DNA from: JAFAXD01 sp963816775
GTDB lineage: Bacteria > Pseudomonadota > Alphaproteobacteria > Rhizobiales > Xanthobacteraceae
Assembly (NCBI GenBank): GCA_963816775.1
Contig: CAWFLX010000059.1
Location: 124,001 to 188,000 of the forward strand
Reading direction: 5' to 3'
DNA: 64,000 bases
Below, piece after piece: positions 43,996 to 53,054 of the stretch (its first letter is position 1; each line of letters begins with the position of its first letter). The notes beneath the pieces are model-generated. The model had not been told where the DNA came from. It saw only the letters and a program-made list of their open reading frames with translations, and ran no database searches. Position numbers and translations under genes: made by a program.

Positions 43996-44289
43996 TCAGA
44001 ACGGCCAGTGCGGGAGTACGCGCCAGTCGTATTTCCAGCCGGTGAGCGCGCCATTACGGAACTGCAGGAACAATCGTTCGCCGACGGGATAACCCGGCAC
44101 GCCGGCATCGCGGTCGGTCGTATAGATGACGGTGTCGGACCTTGTCTCTACGCGGATGATCCCGACCCCGAGCGCGGTTGCGGCGTCTTGAGGCGACATT
44201 CCCAACGCCAGCGGGAGCGTGTTGGGCAAGTGAGCGCCCCCGCACACGCCGGTCCACCCGATGCAGAACAGCACGAACAAACGTCTCAT
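43996..44289 (-). CDS. Small exported protein of unknown function
   Basis: A 97-residue protein. The first 18 residues (MRRLFVLFCIGWTGVCGG) form a signal peptide; the cysteine at position 16, followed by GG, might make it a lipoprotein, but a clean lipobox is not seen. The mature part has GMSPQDAATALG and ERLFLQFRNGALTGWKYDW, similar to small SmpA/BamE-like folds with a two-strand repeat. It is only a resemblance. The start is the ATG at 44289, not the TTG three codons before. Confidence 0.65.
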   Translation of the reverse strand: MRRLFVLFCIGWTGVCGGAHLPNTLPLALGMSPQDAATALGVGIIRVETRSDTVIYTTDRDAGVPGYPVGERLFLQFRNGALTGWKYDWRVLPHWPF

Positions 44290-44351
44290 GGATCGCAACG
44301 GTCGGGTCTCAGTCGTCGGCGGTCAGAATACCGTCTTTCCGCCCGCGAGCC

Positions 44352-44410
44352 ACTAGTGCCCCGCTTTTCGAAGTTCGGAATACTAGGAACCTTCAAATCG
44401 GCGGCACTGA
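44352..44410. repeat. Composite of half type 1 and half type 2 palindromes
   Basis: CTAGTGCCCC and CGAAGTTCGG (type 1 left arm) are followed at once by GGAACCTTCAAATCGGCGGCAC (type 2 right arm). Both lack their mirror arms. The same two types adjoin at 2308-2470 as full palindromes. It ends 15 bp before the 3' end of the L,D-transpeptidase gene. Confidence 0.65.
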
Positions 44411-44425
44411 TACCTTGGCGCTAGA

Positions 44426-45406
44426 TCAGCGTGCCACCGTCGTCTGGCTCGAAGCCGAGGTACGCGCCGGCGGGCCGGGCAGCACGACGACCCGGGTTCC
44501 GACCTGGACGCGCTTGTAAAGATCCATGATGTCGTCGTTGACCAGCCGGATGCAGCCGGACGAGACGAACGTGCCGATGGTCGAGGGCTGGTTGGTGCCG
44601 TGGATGCGATAGACTGTGTTTCCGAGATAGAGCGCGCGTGCGCCCAGCGGATTGGTCGGACCTCCTGCCATGAAGCGCGGCAGGTAAGGCTGTCGCTCGA
44701 TCATTTCCTTGGGCGGCGTCCAGTCGGGCCACTCAGCAACCCTCGTGATCCGCTCACGCCCGGACCAGGTGAAGCCCTCGCGGCCGACGCCGATGCCGTA
44801 GCGCATGGCCTGATCCTTGCCGAGCACGAGGTAGAGATAGGTGTTCGGCGTATCGATGATGATCGTGCCGGCTGGCTCTTTGGTCGGATAGAACACAGCC
44901 TGCCGGCGCAGGATCGGCGGTAACTGCTTGGTTTGACCCTGCTCGGCTTGATATTCGGGCGGCAGGGCGCCGGGCGGCGCCTGTCCGGCCGGAAGCGAGG
45001 CAACGCCACCCGCGCCGCCAACGTCTGCCGGAGGCCTTGCGTCAGGCGGTGCTTCCGCGGGGCCTGCCAAGGCCGGCGGCACGCGCGTATAAACTTGCGG
45101 CTCGGGCGTAGCCGCTACGGGCGGATAAGGGCTATAGCGGCGTTCTTCATAAGGCGGCGGATAGGCAGGCTGCGCGGCGACCGGCGGCTCATCGGTCGCG
45201 TCCATGTCCTCAGGTGGCAGCGGCGGAGCGTTGCCGTAATAGCCGTGATAGGCCCCGGGCGGCGGCGGGTAATATTGCGCCGACGCCGTGGCGCTCAGCG
45301 CAGCCAGTGCCGCGACACCAGTCGCCAGCCCGAGCCACATCTTCAAGCGAAGCCCATCGGCCAAGCCGGCGCGAATTTCGGTCATTAATCTAGTCCCCAC
45401 CCGCAT
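44426..45406 (-). CDS. L,D-transpeptidase (YkuD domain), exported
   Basis: Cross-links or anchors peptidoglycan in the periplasm. A hydrophobic export signal (WLGLATGVAALAALSATASA) is followed by a Pro/Tyr-rich linker of about 120 residues and a C-terminal YkuD domain with the catalytic motif HGTNQPSTIGTFVSSGCIRL (His, Ser-x-Gly-Cys, Arg present). The start is either ATG 45406 or 45385. The long proline-rich linker could span to the outer parts of the wall. Up to 326 residues. Confidence 0.92.
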   Translation of the reverse strand: MRVGTRLMTEIRAGLADGLRLKMWLGLATGVAALAALSATASAQYYPPPPGAYHGYYGNAPPLPPEDMDATDEPPVAAQPAYPPPYEERRYSPYPPVAATPEPQVYTRVPPALAGPAEAPPDARPPADVGGAGGVASLPAGQAPPGALPPEYQAEQGQTKQLPPILRRQAVFYPTKEPAGTIIIDTPNTYLYLVLGKDQAMRYGIGVGREGFTWSGRERITRVAEWPDWTPPKEMIERQPYLPRFMAGGPTNPLGARALYLGNTVYRIHGTNQPSTIGTFVSSGCIRLVNDDIMDLYKRVQVGTRVVVLPGPPARTSASSQTTVAR

Positions 45407-45538
45407 CGTTCCCCGCGCCCCGAAGCATGCCCCTCTTGTCGAGAAAAGATAGGGCAGCATGAAGGCAGAAGCGCGACGATGCTCGATCGCAGCATGCTAC
45501 CGGGCGCACCCTTAAGCGCAGCTTAACCCTAGCGATTT

Positions 45539-45895
45539 CTACGCCGGCAGCTGCTCGATCGCATCAACGCGGTTGGGATAGAACGCCACATGGCCGGCGA
45601 TCTTGGCAACTCCGGGGAATGGCCGCTCGTAGGTCCAGATCGCGTTCTCGGCAGTGCGGCCATCGGCCTTGATCGAGTAATACGAGGCATCGCCCTTGTA
45701 GGGACAATGGGTCGAATGCTCCGTGCGCGCGAGCAGGCTCTGGTCGACGTCGGCGAGCGGGATATAAAGGACCGGCGGATAGGTGGCTTCCTGGAGTGTC
45801 AGTGCATGCGTACTGTCGGCGACCGTGCGGCCCGCAAAGCGCACGCGCACGCGATTGGGATTCGGTGAGATGGTGATCGGATGGTCGTTTGCCAT
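45539..45895 (-). CDS. DUF427 domain protein
   Basis: A 118-residue soluble beta-rich protein. The phrases RVRVRFAGRTVADSTHAL, THCPYKGDASYYSI and AIWTYERPFPGVAKIAGHVAFYP are the hallmarks of DUF427. No enzymatic role is established. GGAGAC 8 bases before the ATG is the ribosome binding site. It stands alone, with the solute-binding protein gene upstream on the same strand. Confidence 0.9.
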   Translation of the reverse strand: MANDHPITISPNPNRVRVRFAGRTVADSTHALTLQEATYPPVLYIPLADVDQSLLARTEHSTHCPYKGDASYYSIKADGRTAENAIWTYERPFPGVAKIAGHVAFYPNRVDAIEQLPA

Positions 45896-45999
45896 CGAAT
45901 GTCTCCGCTTTTGTCGAAGCGCGATAGGCGGCTAGTTAGAGCGGACGCTCTCGCCAGCCAAGACCGGTTCACGCGAATGTTAGCGGCCCTTGCGGCACG

Positions 46000-47211
46000 C
46001 TAGCTCCCGACTTGGCCGCTGAGCACTGGGCCGAACAGCTCCCAGCGCTCGCCGGTAAATCGCATCATTTGCATCTGTTCGATCGGGAAATAATCGGTCG
46101 CGCTGGTGTTGATGGTGATTCCGGGGAGCAGCATCGGGTTGGTTAGCCCCTTGAGAGACGCCGCCTGCTTCATCACGTTGGCGCGGGTCAGATCGTCTCT
46201 GCATTGCTCGAGAACGCGGGTCATGGTCTGGGCGACGGCATATCCGTAGACCGTGAAACCCGACGTGCGATCGCCGTCGGGAAAGTACTTGTCCATGAAT
46301 GCCAACCAATCTTTGAACGCCGCATCGTTCTGCCACGTCGGGTCGGTCGGGTCCTTGTAGTAGGCAGTCGACAGCACGTCCTTTGCGTTTTCCATGCCGG
46401 CGGGTTTCAACACGGAGCCGACGGAATTCGACACGTTGTTGAGGAGGTGCACCGGGTGCCAGTCGAGCTCGGCAACCTTGCGGATGGCCTGCGCGGCAAA
46501 TTTCGGCGTGGCGACGTTGAAGAAGATGTCTGCGCCGCTGCCCTTGAGACTGATGATTTGGGAATTGACTGTCGGATCGGTGGTCTCGTAGGCCTGCTCG
46601 GACACGATCGGGATCTTGCCCGCCAGCCCGTCCTTGAGACCCTTCAGGTAGTCCTTGCCGTAATCGTCGTTCTGATAGAGGACCCCGATCTTGCCGTTGG
46701 CATGCTGCTCGACCAGGTATTTGGCGTAGATGCGGCTTTCGCTCTGGTAGTTCGGCTGCCAGCCCATGGTCCAGGGGAAATTGGTCGGGTCGCCGAATTT
46801 GGTCGCACCGGTCGCCACGAACAGCTGCGGCACGCCTTTGCCATTCATATAGCGCTCGATTGCCGTGTTATGCGCGGTTCCGAGACTCTGAAAAATGAGC
46901 AGCACCTCGTCACTTTCGACCAGCTTGCGCGCCTGTTCGACGGTCTTTGGCGGGCTGTAGCCGTCGTCATAAGAGATGAAAGTGATCTTGCGGCCGTTGA
47001 CGCCACCCTCCGCGTTCACTTTGCCGAAATAGGCCGCAATGGTGCGGCCGATCATGCCATAGGCCGATGCGGGCCCGCTGTAGGGGTTGATGTTGCCGAT
47101 CTTGATCTCGGTGTCAGTGGCGCCCGGACCATATTGCTTTTGTGCGATCGCCGGGCTCGCCAGTAGCAAAACAGCCACGGCCGACAGCATTGCCAGTGGG
47201 TGACGCGTCAT
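46000..47211 (-). CDS. ABC transporter substrate-binding protein (branched-chain amino-acid type)
   Basis: A 403-residue periplasmic binding protein. The signal peptide ends at SPAIAQ; the mature protein begins QYGPGATDTEIKIGNINPYS. It belongs to the subgroup with FQSLGTAHNTAIERYMN and FVATGATKFGDPTNFPW, often tied to aromatic or organic-acid uptake. GGAGGAG stands 3 bases before the ATG. It lies downstream of the PatZ-like gene; no permease is adjacent. Confidence 0.92.
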   Translation of the reverse strand: MTRHPLAMLSAVAVLLLASPAIAQKQYGPGATDTEIKIGNINPYSGPASAYGMIGRTIAAYFGKVNAEGGVNGRKITFISYDDGYSPPKTVEQARKLVESDEVLLIFQSLGTAHNTAIERYMNGKGVPQLFVATGATKFGDPTNFPWTMGWQPNYQSESRIYAKYLVEQHANGKIGVLYQNDDYGKDYLKGLKDGLAGKIPIVSEQAYETTDPTVNSQIISLKGSGADIFFNVATPKFAAQAIRKVAELDWHPVHLLNNVSNSVGSVLKPAGMENAKDVLSTAYYKDPTDPTWQNDAAFKDWLAFMDKYFPDGDRTSGFTVYGYAVAQTMTRVLEQCRDDLTRANVMKQAASLKGLTNPMLLPGITINTSATDYFPIEQMQMMRFTGERWELFGPVLSGQVGS

Positions 47212-47330
47212 CGTCTCCTCCCGCAAAAGAACCGTTCCGCGATGCTAGAACACAGCGGCATAGCGCACCAGCCATATGGTGCCCGCCGGCGCCCCTGTGC
47301 GGTGCGGGCTGCGCCGCACGCGCGGCCGGT

Positions 47331-50027
47331 TCACGATTGCAGCGACAGCCTCGCGATCATGATGGTCGGATCGCTGGGGTCGTGCTGGATGTCAAATCCA
47401 AGCTCGCCGCACATGCGCAACATGGTGGTGTTCTCGCTCAACACCTGACCTTCGATGCGCTGGAGTTTTTCGCTCCTGCCGTATTCGATGATCAATTCCA
47501 TGAGTTTCCATCCGAGCCCGAGGCCTTTGAGGTCGCTACGCAACAGGATCGCGTATTCGCCCGATTGGTAGTTAGCGTCGGAATGCAGGCGCACAACGCC
47601 AAGCAGTTCATTACGGCTCTCATCAATGGCTACGAACGCCATCGCGCGCGCGTAGTCGATCTGCGTCAAGCGGGCGATGAACGCGTGGCTCAGGGTGCGC
47701 AACGGCGAAAAGAACCGCAGTCGTATGTCCTCAGCGGATACGTGCTCAAAGAACCGTGGATACATGGCTTCATCTTCAGGGCGCACGGGCCTCACCAGGA
47801 TGCGCTGGCCGTCGGCGAGCGCGAGGTGGCGCTCCCATTCGGTCGGGTACGGTCGCACCGCAAAACGGGGATGACCCGGCCCTTTGGATTTCGGCTCGAC
47901 CGCCGCGACCGCGACCCGGGCATCGAGCGCGATCAGTCCATTTTCGTCGGCCAGCAGCGGATTGATGTCGAGTTCGCGCACCTCCGGCAGGTCGGCGGCA
48001 AGTTGCGCAATCTTCACCAACGTAAGCGCAAGTTCGTCCAGATCCACCGGACGCACGTCGCGATAGCCCCGTAGCAGGCGTGCGATGCGCGTCTCGGCGA
48101 TCAGGTCGCGCGCAAGCTTCATGTCGAGCGGGGGCAGGGCGAGCGCCTTGTCGTTGATAACTTCGACGCCGGTTCCGCCGTGACCGAAGACAATGACCGG
48201 ACCGAACGTCGGGTCGTCCGCAATGCCGACGATCAGCTCGCGTGCCTTCGGCCGGACGACCATCGGCTGTAGCGTTACACCCAAGATCTTGGCGTCGGGC
48301 CGTGCCGCCGCGGCGTTGGCCATGATCTCCGCGACGGCGCTGCGCACCGCGGCAGCGGTCGTGAGGTTGAGCCGCACGCCGCCCACGTCGGACTTGTGAA
48401 CGATATCGCGTGACAGGATCTTTGCGACCACCGAGTGCCCTGCGCTCAGGAACGGCGCGGCGGCCGCCTCGGCCTCCTGGGGCGAGTGAGCCAGGACGGT
48501 CGTTACCGTCGGAATTGCGTAGGCGTGCAACAGGTCTACTGCTTCGAGGGGGTCGAGCCAGCGGCGACCTTCGGCGCACGCCTTTGCGACCACCGCGCGC
48601 GCCGCCGCTCTGTCGGGCCTGATCTCGCTCGGCAGGCTCGGGGGCGTCTGCATCAATGCGTCGATCGCCGCGCGATGCCGGACGATCTGCATGAAGCCGC
48701 GCACGGCATCGGTTTCGGTCTCGAAATGCGGGATGTCGGCGTTGTCGAAAATTGCGGAAATGTTCGGATCGGCGCCGACCCATAGAGCGAAAACCGGCTT
48801 TGGCTGCGGCTTGCGCGCGCGCAGCGCGCGCACCCGATCTGCCACGGCTTGAGCAATTGCAGCCGCGGGTGCAATCGCTGTCTGCACGTTGATCACCAGG
48901 GTTGCGTCGACCTCGGGCGCGGCCAACAACGCCTCCAACGCCGCCGTGTAGCGCGCCTCGTCGGCGTCGCCGATGATGTCGACGGGATTCGATTTTGACC
49001 AGGTCGGGGGCAACACGCGATCGAGTTCCGCGCGCGTGGACGCGGAAAGGTCCGCAAGGGATCCGTTGAAGTCGGTGAGGCGGTCGGCGGCAAGCACTCC
49101 GATCCCGCCGCCGTTGGTCAGTATCGCAAGTCGGTTGCCATTGAGGTAGCGCACGCGTGCAAGCGTTTCGGCGGCGTCAAACAACTCGCCGAGGTCGAGC
49201 ACCCGCAAAACGCCTGCGCGATGGAACGCCGCCGCATAGACCGCGTCGGAACCCGCCAGTGCCCCCGTATGGGTTGCGGCCGCCTTCGCCCCCGCAGCCT
49301 GTCGGCCGCCCTTGACCACGACCACTGGCTTGACGCGCGCCGCGGCGCGCGCGGCCGACATGAATTTGCGCGCATCCTTGATCGACTCGACATAGAGCAG
49401 GATCGCGCGCGTGGCGCGATCGAGCGCGAAGTAATCGAGCAGGTCGCCGAAATCGACGTCGAGCTGATCTCCGATCGACACCATCGCCGAAAAGCCAACG
49501 TGCCGTTGTGCAGCCCAATCCACCAGTCCGGCCGCAATCGCTCCTGACTGGGAGATCAGTGCGAGTTCGCCGGCCGCGGGCATGTGCGCGGCAAAACTCG
49601 CGTTGAGCTTGGCGCCCGGGGCCAGCACCCCGAGACAATTGGGACCGACGATCCGCATCCCCTTGGTGCGCGCCGCCTGCTCGCACGCCTGTGCAAGCGA
49701 GCCGGGACCGTGTCCGAGCCCGGCCGTGATGATGATCGCGGCCGCAACACCCATGTTGGCCGATTGCGCGACCACCACCGGCACGGCGGCGGCCGGCGCC
49801 GTGATGATGACGAGGTCGGGTGGCGACGACAACTCGGAGAGGTCTTTGATCGCTGGCATCCCGTCAATCGTGTCATGGTTCGGATTGACGAGGTGAAGCG
49901 GACCGGCCCAACCGCCGGCGCGGAGATTATTGAGAATGGCCCGTCCGACTGATTTCGCGCGCGGGCTCGCGCCGACGAGCGCGACGGATCGGGGGGCCAG
50001 CAGGCGATCGAGGCGATAGGTCGACAT
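47331..50027 (-). CDS. PatZ-like fusion of NDP-forming acyl-CoA synthetase and GNAT acetyltransferase
   Basis: An 898-residue protein with the domain order CoA-binding (RLLAPRSVALVGASP), succinyl-CoA-ligase-like (ALISQSGAIAAGLVDWA), ATP-grasp (about 490-710) and C-terminal GNAT (about 732-898; VRPEDEAMYPRFFEHVSAED and LLRSDLKGLGLGWKLMELII). This is the plan of E. coli PatZ/YfiQ, a protein lysine acetyltransferase that regulates acetyl-CoA synthetase. The start MSTYRLDRLLAPR at 50027 abuts a divergent promoter shared with a universal stress protein. Whether the ligase part is active cannot be read from sequence. Confidence 0.92.
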   Translation of the reverse strand: MSTYRLDRLLAPRSVALVGASPRAKSVGRAILNNLRAGGWAGPLHLVNPNHDTIDGMPAIKDLSELSSPPDLVIITAPAAAVPVVVAQSANMGVAAAIIITAGLGHGPGSLAQACEQAARTKGMRIVGPNCLGVLAPGAKLNASFAAHMPAAGELALISQSGAIAAGLVDWAAQRHVGFSAMVSIGDQLDVDFGDLLDYFALDRATRAILLYVESIKDARKFMSAARAAARVKPVVVVKGGRQAAGAKAAATHTGALAGSDAVYAAAFHRAGVLRVLDLGELFDAAETLARVRYLNGNRLAILTNGGGIGVLAADRLTDFNGSLADLSASTRAELDRVLPPTWSKSNPVDIIGDADEARYTAALEALLAAPEVDATLVINVQTAIAPAAAIAQAVADRVRALRARKPQPKPVFALWVGADPNISAIFDNADIPHFETETDAVRGFMQIVRHRAAIDALMQTPPSLPSEIRPDRAAARAVVAKACAEGRRWLDPLEAVDLLHAYAIPTVTTVLAHSPQEAEAAAAPFLSAGHSVVAKILSRDIVHKSDVGGVRLNLTTAAAVRSAVAEIMANAAAARPDAKILGVTLQPMVVRPKARELIVGIADDPTFGPVIVFGHGGTGVEVINDKALALPPLDMKLARDLIAETRIARLLRGYRDVRPVDLDELALTLVKIAQLAADLPEVRELDINPLLADENGLIALDARVAVAAVEPKSKGPGHPRFAVRPYPTEWERHLALADGQRILVRPVRPEDEAMYPRFFEHVSAEDIRLRFFSPLRTLSHAFIARLTQIDYARAMAFVAIDESRNELLGVVRLHSDANYQSGEYAILLRSDLKGLGLGWKLMELIIEYGRSEKLQRIEGQVLSENTTMLRMCGELGFDIQHDPSDPTIMIARLSLQS

Positions 50028-50149
50028 TGTTAATCGTGTCGCATGGGCCAACGCGGCGCCGGTTTGATCAAGCGCAAAATTCTGTGGCGCCAGCATTGGT
50101 AACGTGCCCAATATTGGCCGCCAGACCATTGGATGCGCGAGATATAATC

Positions 50150-50974
50150 ATGATCAAGGACATGCTTGTGAACCTGTCGATGGGGGACAAACATCCGGCC
50201 ACCGATTACGCGGCCTCGCTTGCGGAACTTAGCGAGGCACACCTCGCGGGGATTGCGTTTCGTTTTGACCCGGCAATGCAGACAAGTGCGTTTGGTCTGT
50301 TCCCCCCGACGCTCGTGGAAATGGCCATCCAGGAGAACGAGCAGGCGGTCGAGCGAGCGACCGGGGACTTTGAGCGCGCGGCCGAGCTCGCCGGCGTGAC
50401 GTTCGAAATCGTAACGGTGCCGGCAACGCTGGTTGGAGCCGGCGACGCCTTTGGGCAAACCGCCCGGCGTTTTGATCTCGTGATCGTGGGGCAACCGCGC
50501 CCGGATCTCGACGCCGCCGAGGAACTGCTGATCGAAGCGGCGCTGTTCGATTCAGGACGGCCGGTGATCGTCGTTCCGTATATCCATAAAGGGTCGGCCA
50601 AGCTCGACCGTATAGCGCTTTGCTGGGACGGCAGTCGCGTCGCGGCGCGTGCGATTGGCGATGCCATGCCGCTCATGCGACGCGCAAAATCCATCGATCT
50701 CGTGATGATCAAGAACGAAGCACACCGTGGCGAGATCGAGGGGGCCGACATTGCCCAGCATCTCGCGCGCCACGACCTTCCGATCACGCTGGCCGAAGTG
50801 CCGCAAGGTGACGTCGACATCGGCAATACGATTCTCAACTACGTCGCGGATCACGCGATCGACCTGATGGTGATGGGCGGCTACGGCCACTCGCGCTTGC
50901 GCGAACAGGTGTTCGGCGGCACGACGCGTACCGTTCTGGCTTCTATGACGGCTCCGACCCTGCTGTCACATTGA
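50150..50974 (+). CDS. Universal stress protein, tandem UspA domains
   Basis: A 274-residue cytosolic protein of two UspA-like halves. The second half has the ATP-binding motif GGYGHSRLREQVFGGTTR (G-x2-G-x9-G-T/S pattern); the first half lacks it. Start MIKDMLVNLSM at 50150; no ribosome binding site is obvious. It is divergent from the PatZ-like gene and overlaps the alcohol dehydrogenase gene tail to tail by 9 bases, a grouping seen in low-oxygen stress regions of related bacteria. Confidence 0.9.
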   Translation: MIKDMLVNLSMGDKHPATDYAASLAELSEAHLAGIAFRFDPAMQTSAFGLFPPTLVEMAIQENEQAVERATGDFERAAELAGVTFEIVTVPATLVGAGDAFGQTARRFDLVIVGQPRPDLDAAEELLIEAALFDSGRPVIVVPYIHKGSAKLDRIALCWDGSRVAARAIGDAMPLMRRAKSIDLVMIKNEAHRGEIEGADIAQHLARHDLPITLAEVPQGDVDIGNTILNYVADHAIDLMVMGGYGHSRLREQVFGGTTRTVLASMTAPTLLSH

Positions 50975-51961
50975 GCGCGGAGGGATCAGAACCGCCGCGC
51001 CCTCAAAACGGCCCTGCCGCAAATCCGCGAGAGCCGTGTTGGCCTCCGCCAGCGGGTAGGAGACTGTTTGCGTTCTGATGCCGACTTTCGGGACGAGCTC
51101 GAAAAATGACAGCCCGTCATCGCGCGTCAGGTTCGCGACCGACGTGACGGTTCGCTCCTCCCACAGCGTCGCGTAGGGAAAGCTCGGGATGTCGCTCATG
51201 TGGATGCCCGCGCAAACGACGCGTCCGCCTTTGCGCACGGCTTTTAGGGCCGCCGGCACGAGCGCGCCGACCGGCGCATAGATGATCGCGCAATCGAGCA
51301 TTGTCGGCGGCGCCTCATTCGACCCTGCGGCCCAGCACGCGCCGAGACTTCGCGCAAAGGCCTGCCCTTTCACATCGCCGGGCGACGTGAACGCGTAGAC
51401 GTTGCGACCTTGCCAGCGCGCGACCTGCGCAATGATATGGGCGGCTGCGCCGAAGCCGTAGAGCCCGATGTTCTCGCCGGCCCCGGCGATAACGAGCGAT
51501 CGCCAGCCGATCAAGCCGGCGCACAGCAGCGGAGCGGTGTGAACGTCGTCGCCGGTCTCGGGCAACGCAAACACAAAGCGTGCGTTTGCGATGGCGTGCG
51601 TCGCATAACCGCCGTCGCGCGTATATCCGGTGAACAGCGGAGTGTCGCACAGGTTTTCCTGACCACGGCGACAATACGGGCAGACACCGCAGGTATATCC
51701 CAGCCAGGGAATCCCCACCCGCATTCCAATCCGAAGGTTGTCGACGGCGTCTCCGATCGCGTCGATCCGTCCGACAATCTCGTGCCCCGGAATGAGCGGC
51801 AGCCTGGGGTGTGGTAGCTCGCCATCAACGACATGCAGGTCGGTTCGGCAGACCCCGCACGCCGCGACGCGCACCCGCACTTCGCCGGCGCCAGGCGTCG
51901 GATCCGGAAACGAAACAAACGCGAGCGGGATGCGCGGCTGAGTGAGCTGCATGGCCTGCAT
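50966..51961 (-). CDS. Zinc-dependent alcohol dehydrogenase
   Basis: A medium-chain dehydrogenase of about 331 residues. The catalytic zinc ligands are in CGVCRTDLHVVDGELP and GHEIVGRIDAIG, the structural zinc site in CGVCPYCRRGQENLCD, and the nucleotide fold in GLYGFGAAAHIIAQVA. It is close to the AdhA/YjgB-type enzymes. The start is ATG 51961 (or 51952); the longer open frame adds an arginine-rich leader. Its 3' end overlaps the stress protein gene by 9 bases. Confidence 0.92.
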   Translation of the reverse strand: MQAMQLTQPRIPLAFVSFPDPTPGAGEVRVRVAACGVCRTDLHVVDGELPHPRLPLIPGHEIVGRIDAIGDAVDNLRIGMRVGIPWLGYTCGVCPYCRRGQENLCDTPLFTGYTRDGGYATHAIANARFVFALPETGDDVHTAPLLCAGLIGWRSLVIAGAGENIGLYGFGAAAHIIAQVARWQGRNVYAFTSPGDVKGQAFARSLGACWAAGSNEAPPTMLDCAIIYAPVGALVPAALKAVRKGGRVVCAGIHMSDIPSFPYATLWEERTVTSVANLTRDDGLSFFELVPKVGIRTQTVSYPLAEANTALADLRQGRFEGAAVLIPPRSM

Positions 51962-52101
51962 GAGCGCCCTCGCAACGATCGTTTGCGCGTGAGACCTGGC
52001 GCGCAGCATACCGGCGCGAGCGCCCTTCGTCCCGCCCATCCGGCCAGTAGATGCATTCCGCGGCTGGTGTCATATCGGCGCATGCACAACGGGAGATCCT
52101 C

Positions 52102-53001
52102 ATGACGGATTCAAACAATCCTCTACTCGCGCTGTCGGCTGCCGGCGCGCAGCTCGTCGAGCGCGCAGCCAAAGCGGTCGTCGCGGTCCAACATGGCGGC
52201 CGCGGCACCATCAGCGGCATTCATTGGCGCTCCGGCGTGATCGTCACCGCCGAGGAAATGCTCGAGCAGGAGAAGGACATCGCGGTGACACTGCCCGGGG
52301 GGCGGCAGGTGACCGCAACGCTCGCTGGCCGCGATCCGTCGACCGATGTCGCGGTGCTGCGCGTCGCGCCTGACGGACTGGCGGTCGCAGAGACGGCCGA
52401 TGCGGCCGCGCTGCGCCCAGGTCACCTTGTGCTCGCAGTCGGAAATCACGCGGGCGCGCCGCTCGCGTCCTTCGGCATGGTGGCATACGTGGGCGGGGCT
52501 TGGCACAGCATGCGCGGCGGTACCATCGATAGCTTCCTGCGGCTCGATCTTGCGCTCAATCCGGCCGGCGAGGGCGGTGCTGTCATCGACGCGCAGGGCC
52601 GAGTACTCGGCATGACCGTCACCGGACCGCGCCGACGCGTGCTCGCGATCCCGACCTCGACCATCGATCGCGCGGTCGATCAACTCCTGGCCAAGGGATA
52701 CGTCGGCCGGGGTTATCTCGGCGCCGGCCTGCAGCACGCGCGCCTTCCTTCCGATGCGACGGGTCCTCGCCGTGCCGGCGTCCTGATCGCAAGCCTCGAT
52801 CCGGAAGGGCCGGCAGCACGGGCGGGCCTGCTGGTGGGCGACGTCATCACCGCCTGGGGTGAAACGCCGGTCGAGCGTACGCGCGACGTGATGCGGCTGC
52901 TCGGGCCGGACAGCGTAGGCAAAGGCGTCGAGCTTAAGCTTGTGCGCGGGGGAGCGCCGTCGACCGTCAAGATCACCATCGGTGAACGGCCGTTGACCTG
53001 A
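52102..53001 (+). CDS. HtrA-like trypsin-fold protein with PDZ domain, catalytic residues lost
   Basis: A 299-residue protein with a trypsin-like fold (1-195) and one PDZ domain (about 205-295, AGVLIASLDPEGPAARAGLL). Compared with HtrA/DegP, the position of the catalytic histidine (TNAHVV) reads TAEEML with Glu52. Asp82 in GRDPSTDVAVLRV is kept, but the serine of GNSGGP is Glu157 in NPAGEGGAV. It therefore cannot be a serine protease. No signal peptide or membrane anchor is seen, unlike periplasmic HtrA. The ribosome binding site is GGGAG. A LuxR-type regulator follows 53 bp later on the same strand. Confidence 0.88.
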   Translation: MTDSNNPLLALSAAGAQLVERAAKAVVAVQHGGRGTISGIHWRSGVIVTAEEMLEQEKDIAVTLPGGRQVTATLAGRDPSTDVAVLRVAPDGLAVAETADAAALRPGHLVLAVGNHAGAPLASFGMVAYVGGAWHSMRGGTIDSFLRLDLALNPAGEGGAVIDAQGRVLGMTVTGPRRRVLAIPTSTIDRAVDQLLAKGYVGRGYLGAGLQHARLPSDATGPRRAGVLIASLDPEGPAARAGLLVGDVITAWGETPVERTRDVMRLLGPDSVGKGVELKLVRGGAPSTVKITIGERPLT

Positions 53002-53054
53002 TGGAAAGCAGGCACGCGCTCCCCAAATAACAACTCGGGAAAACCGAGCCGCCG

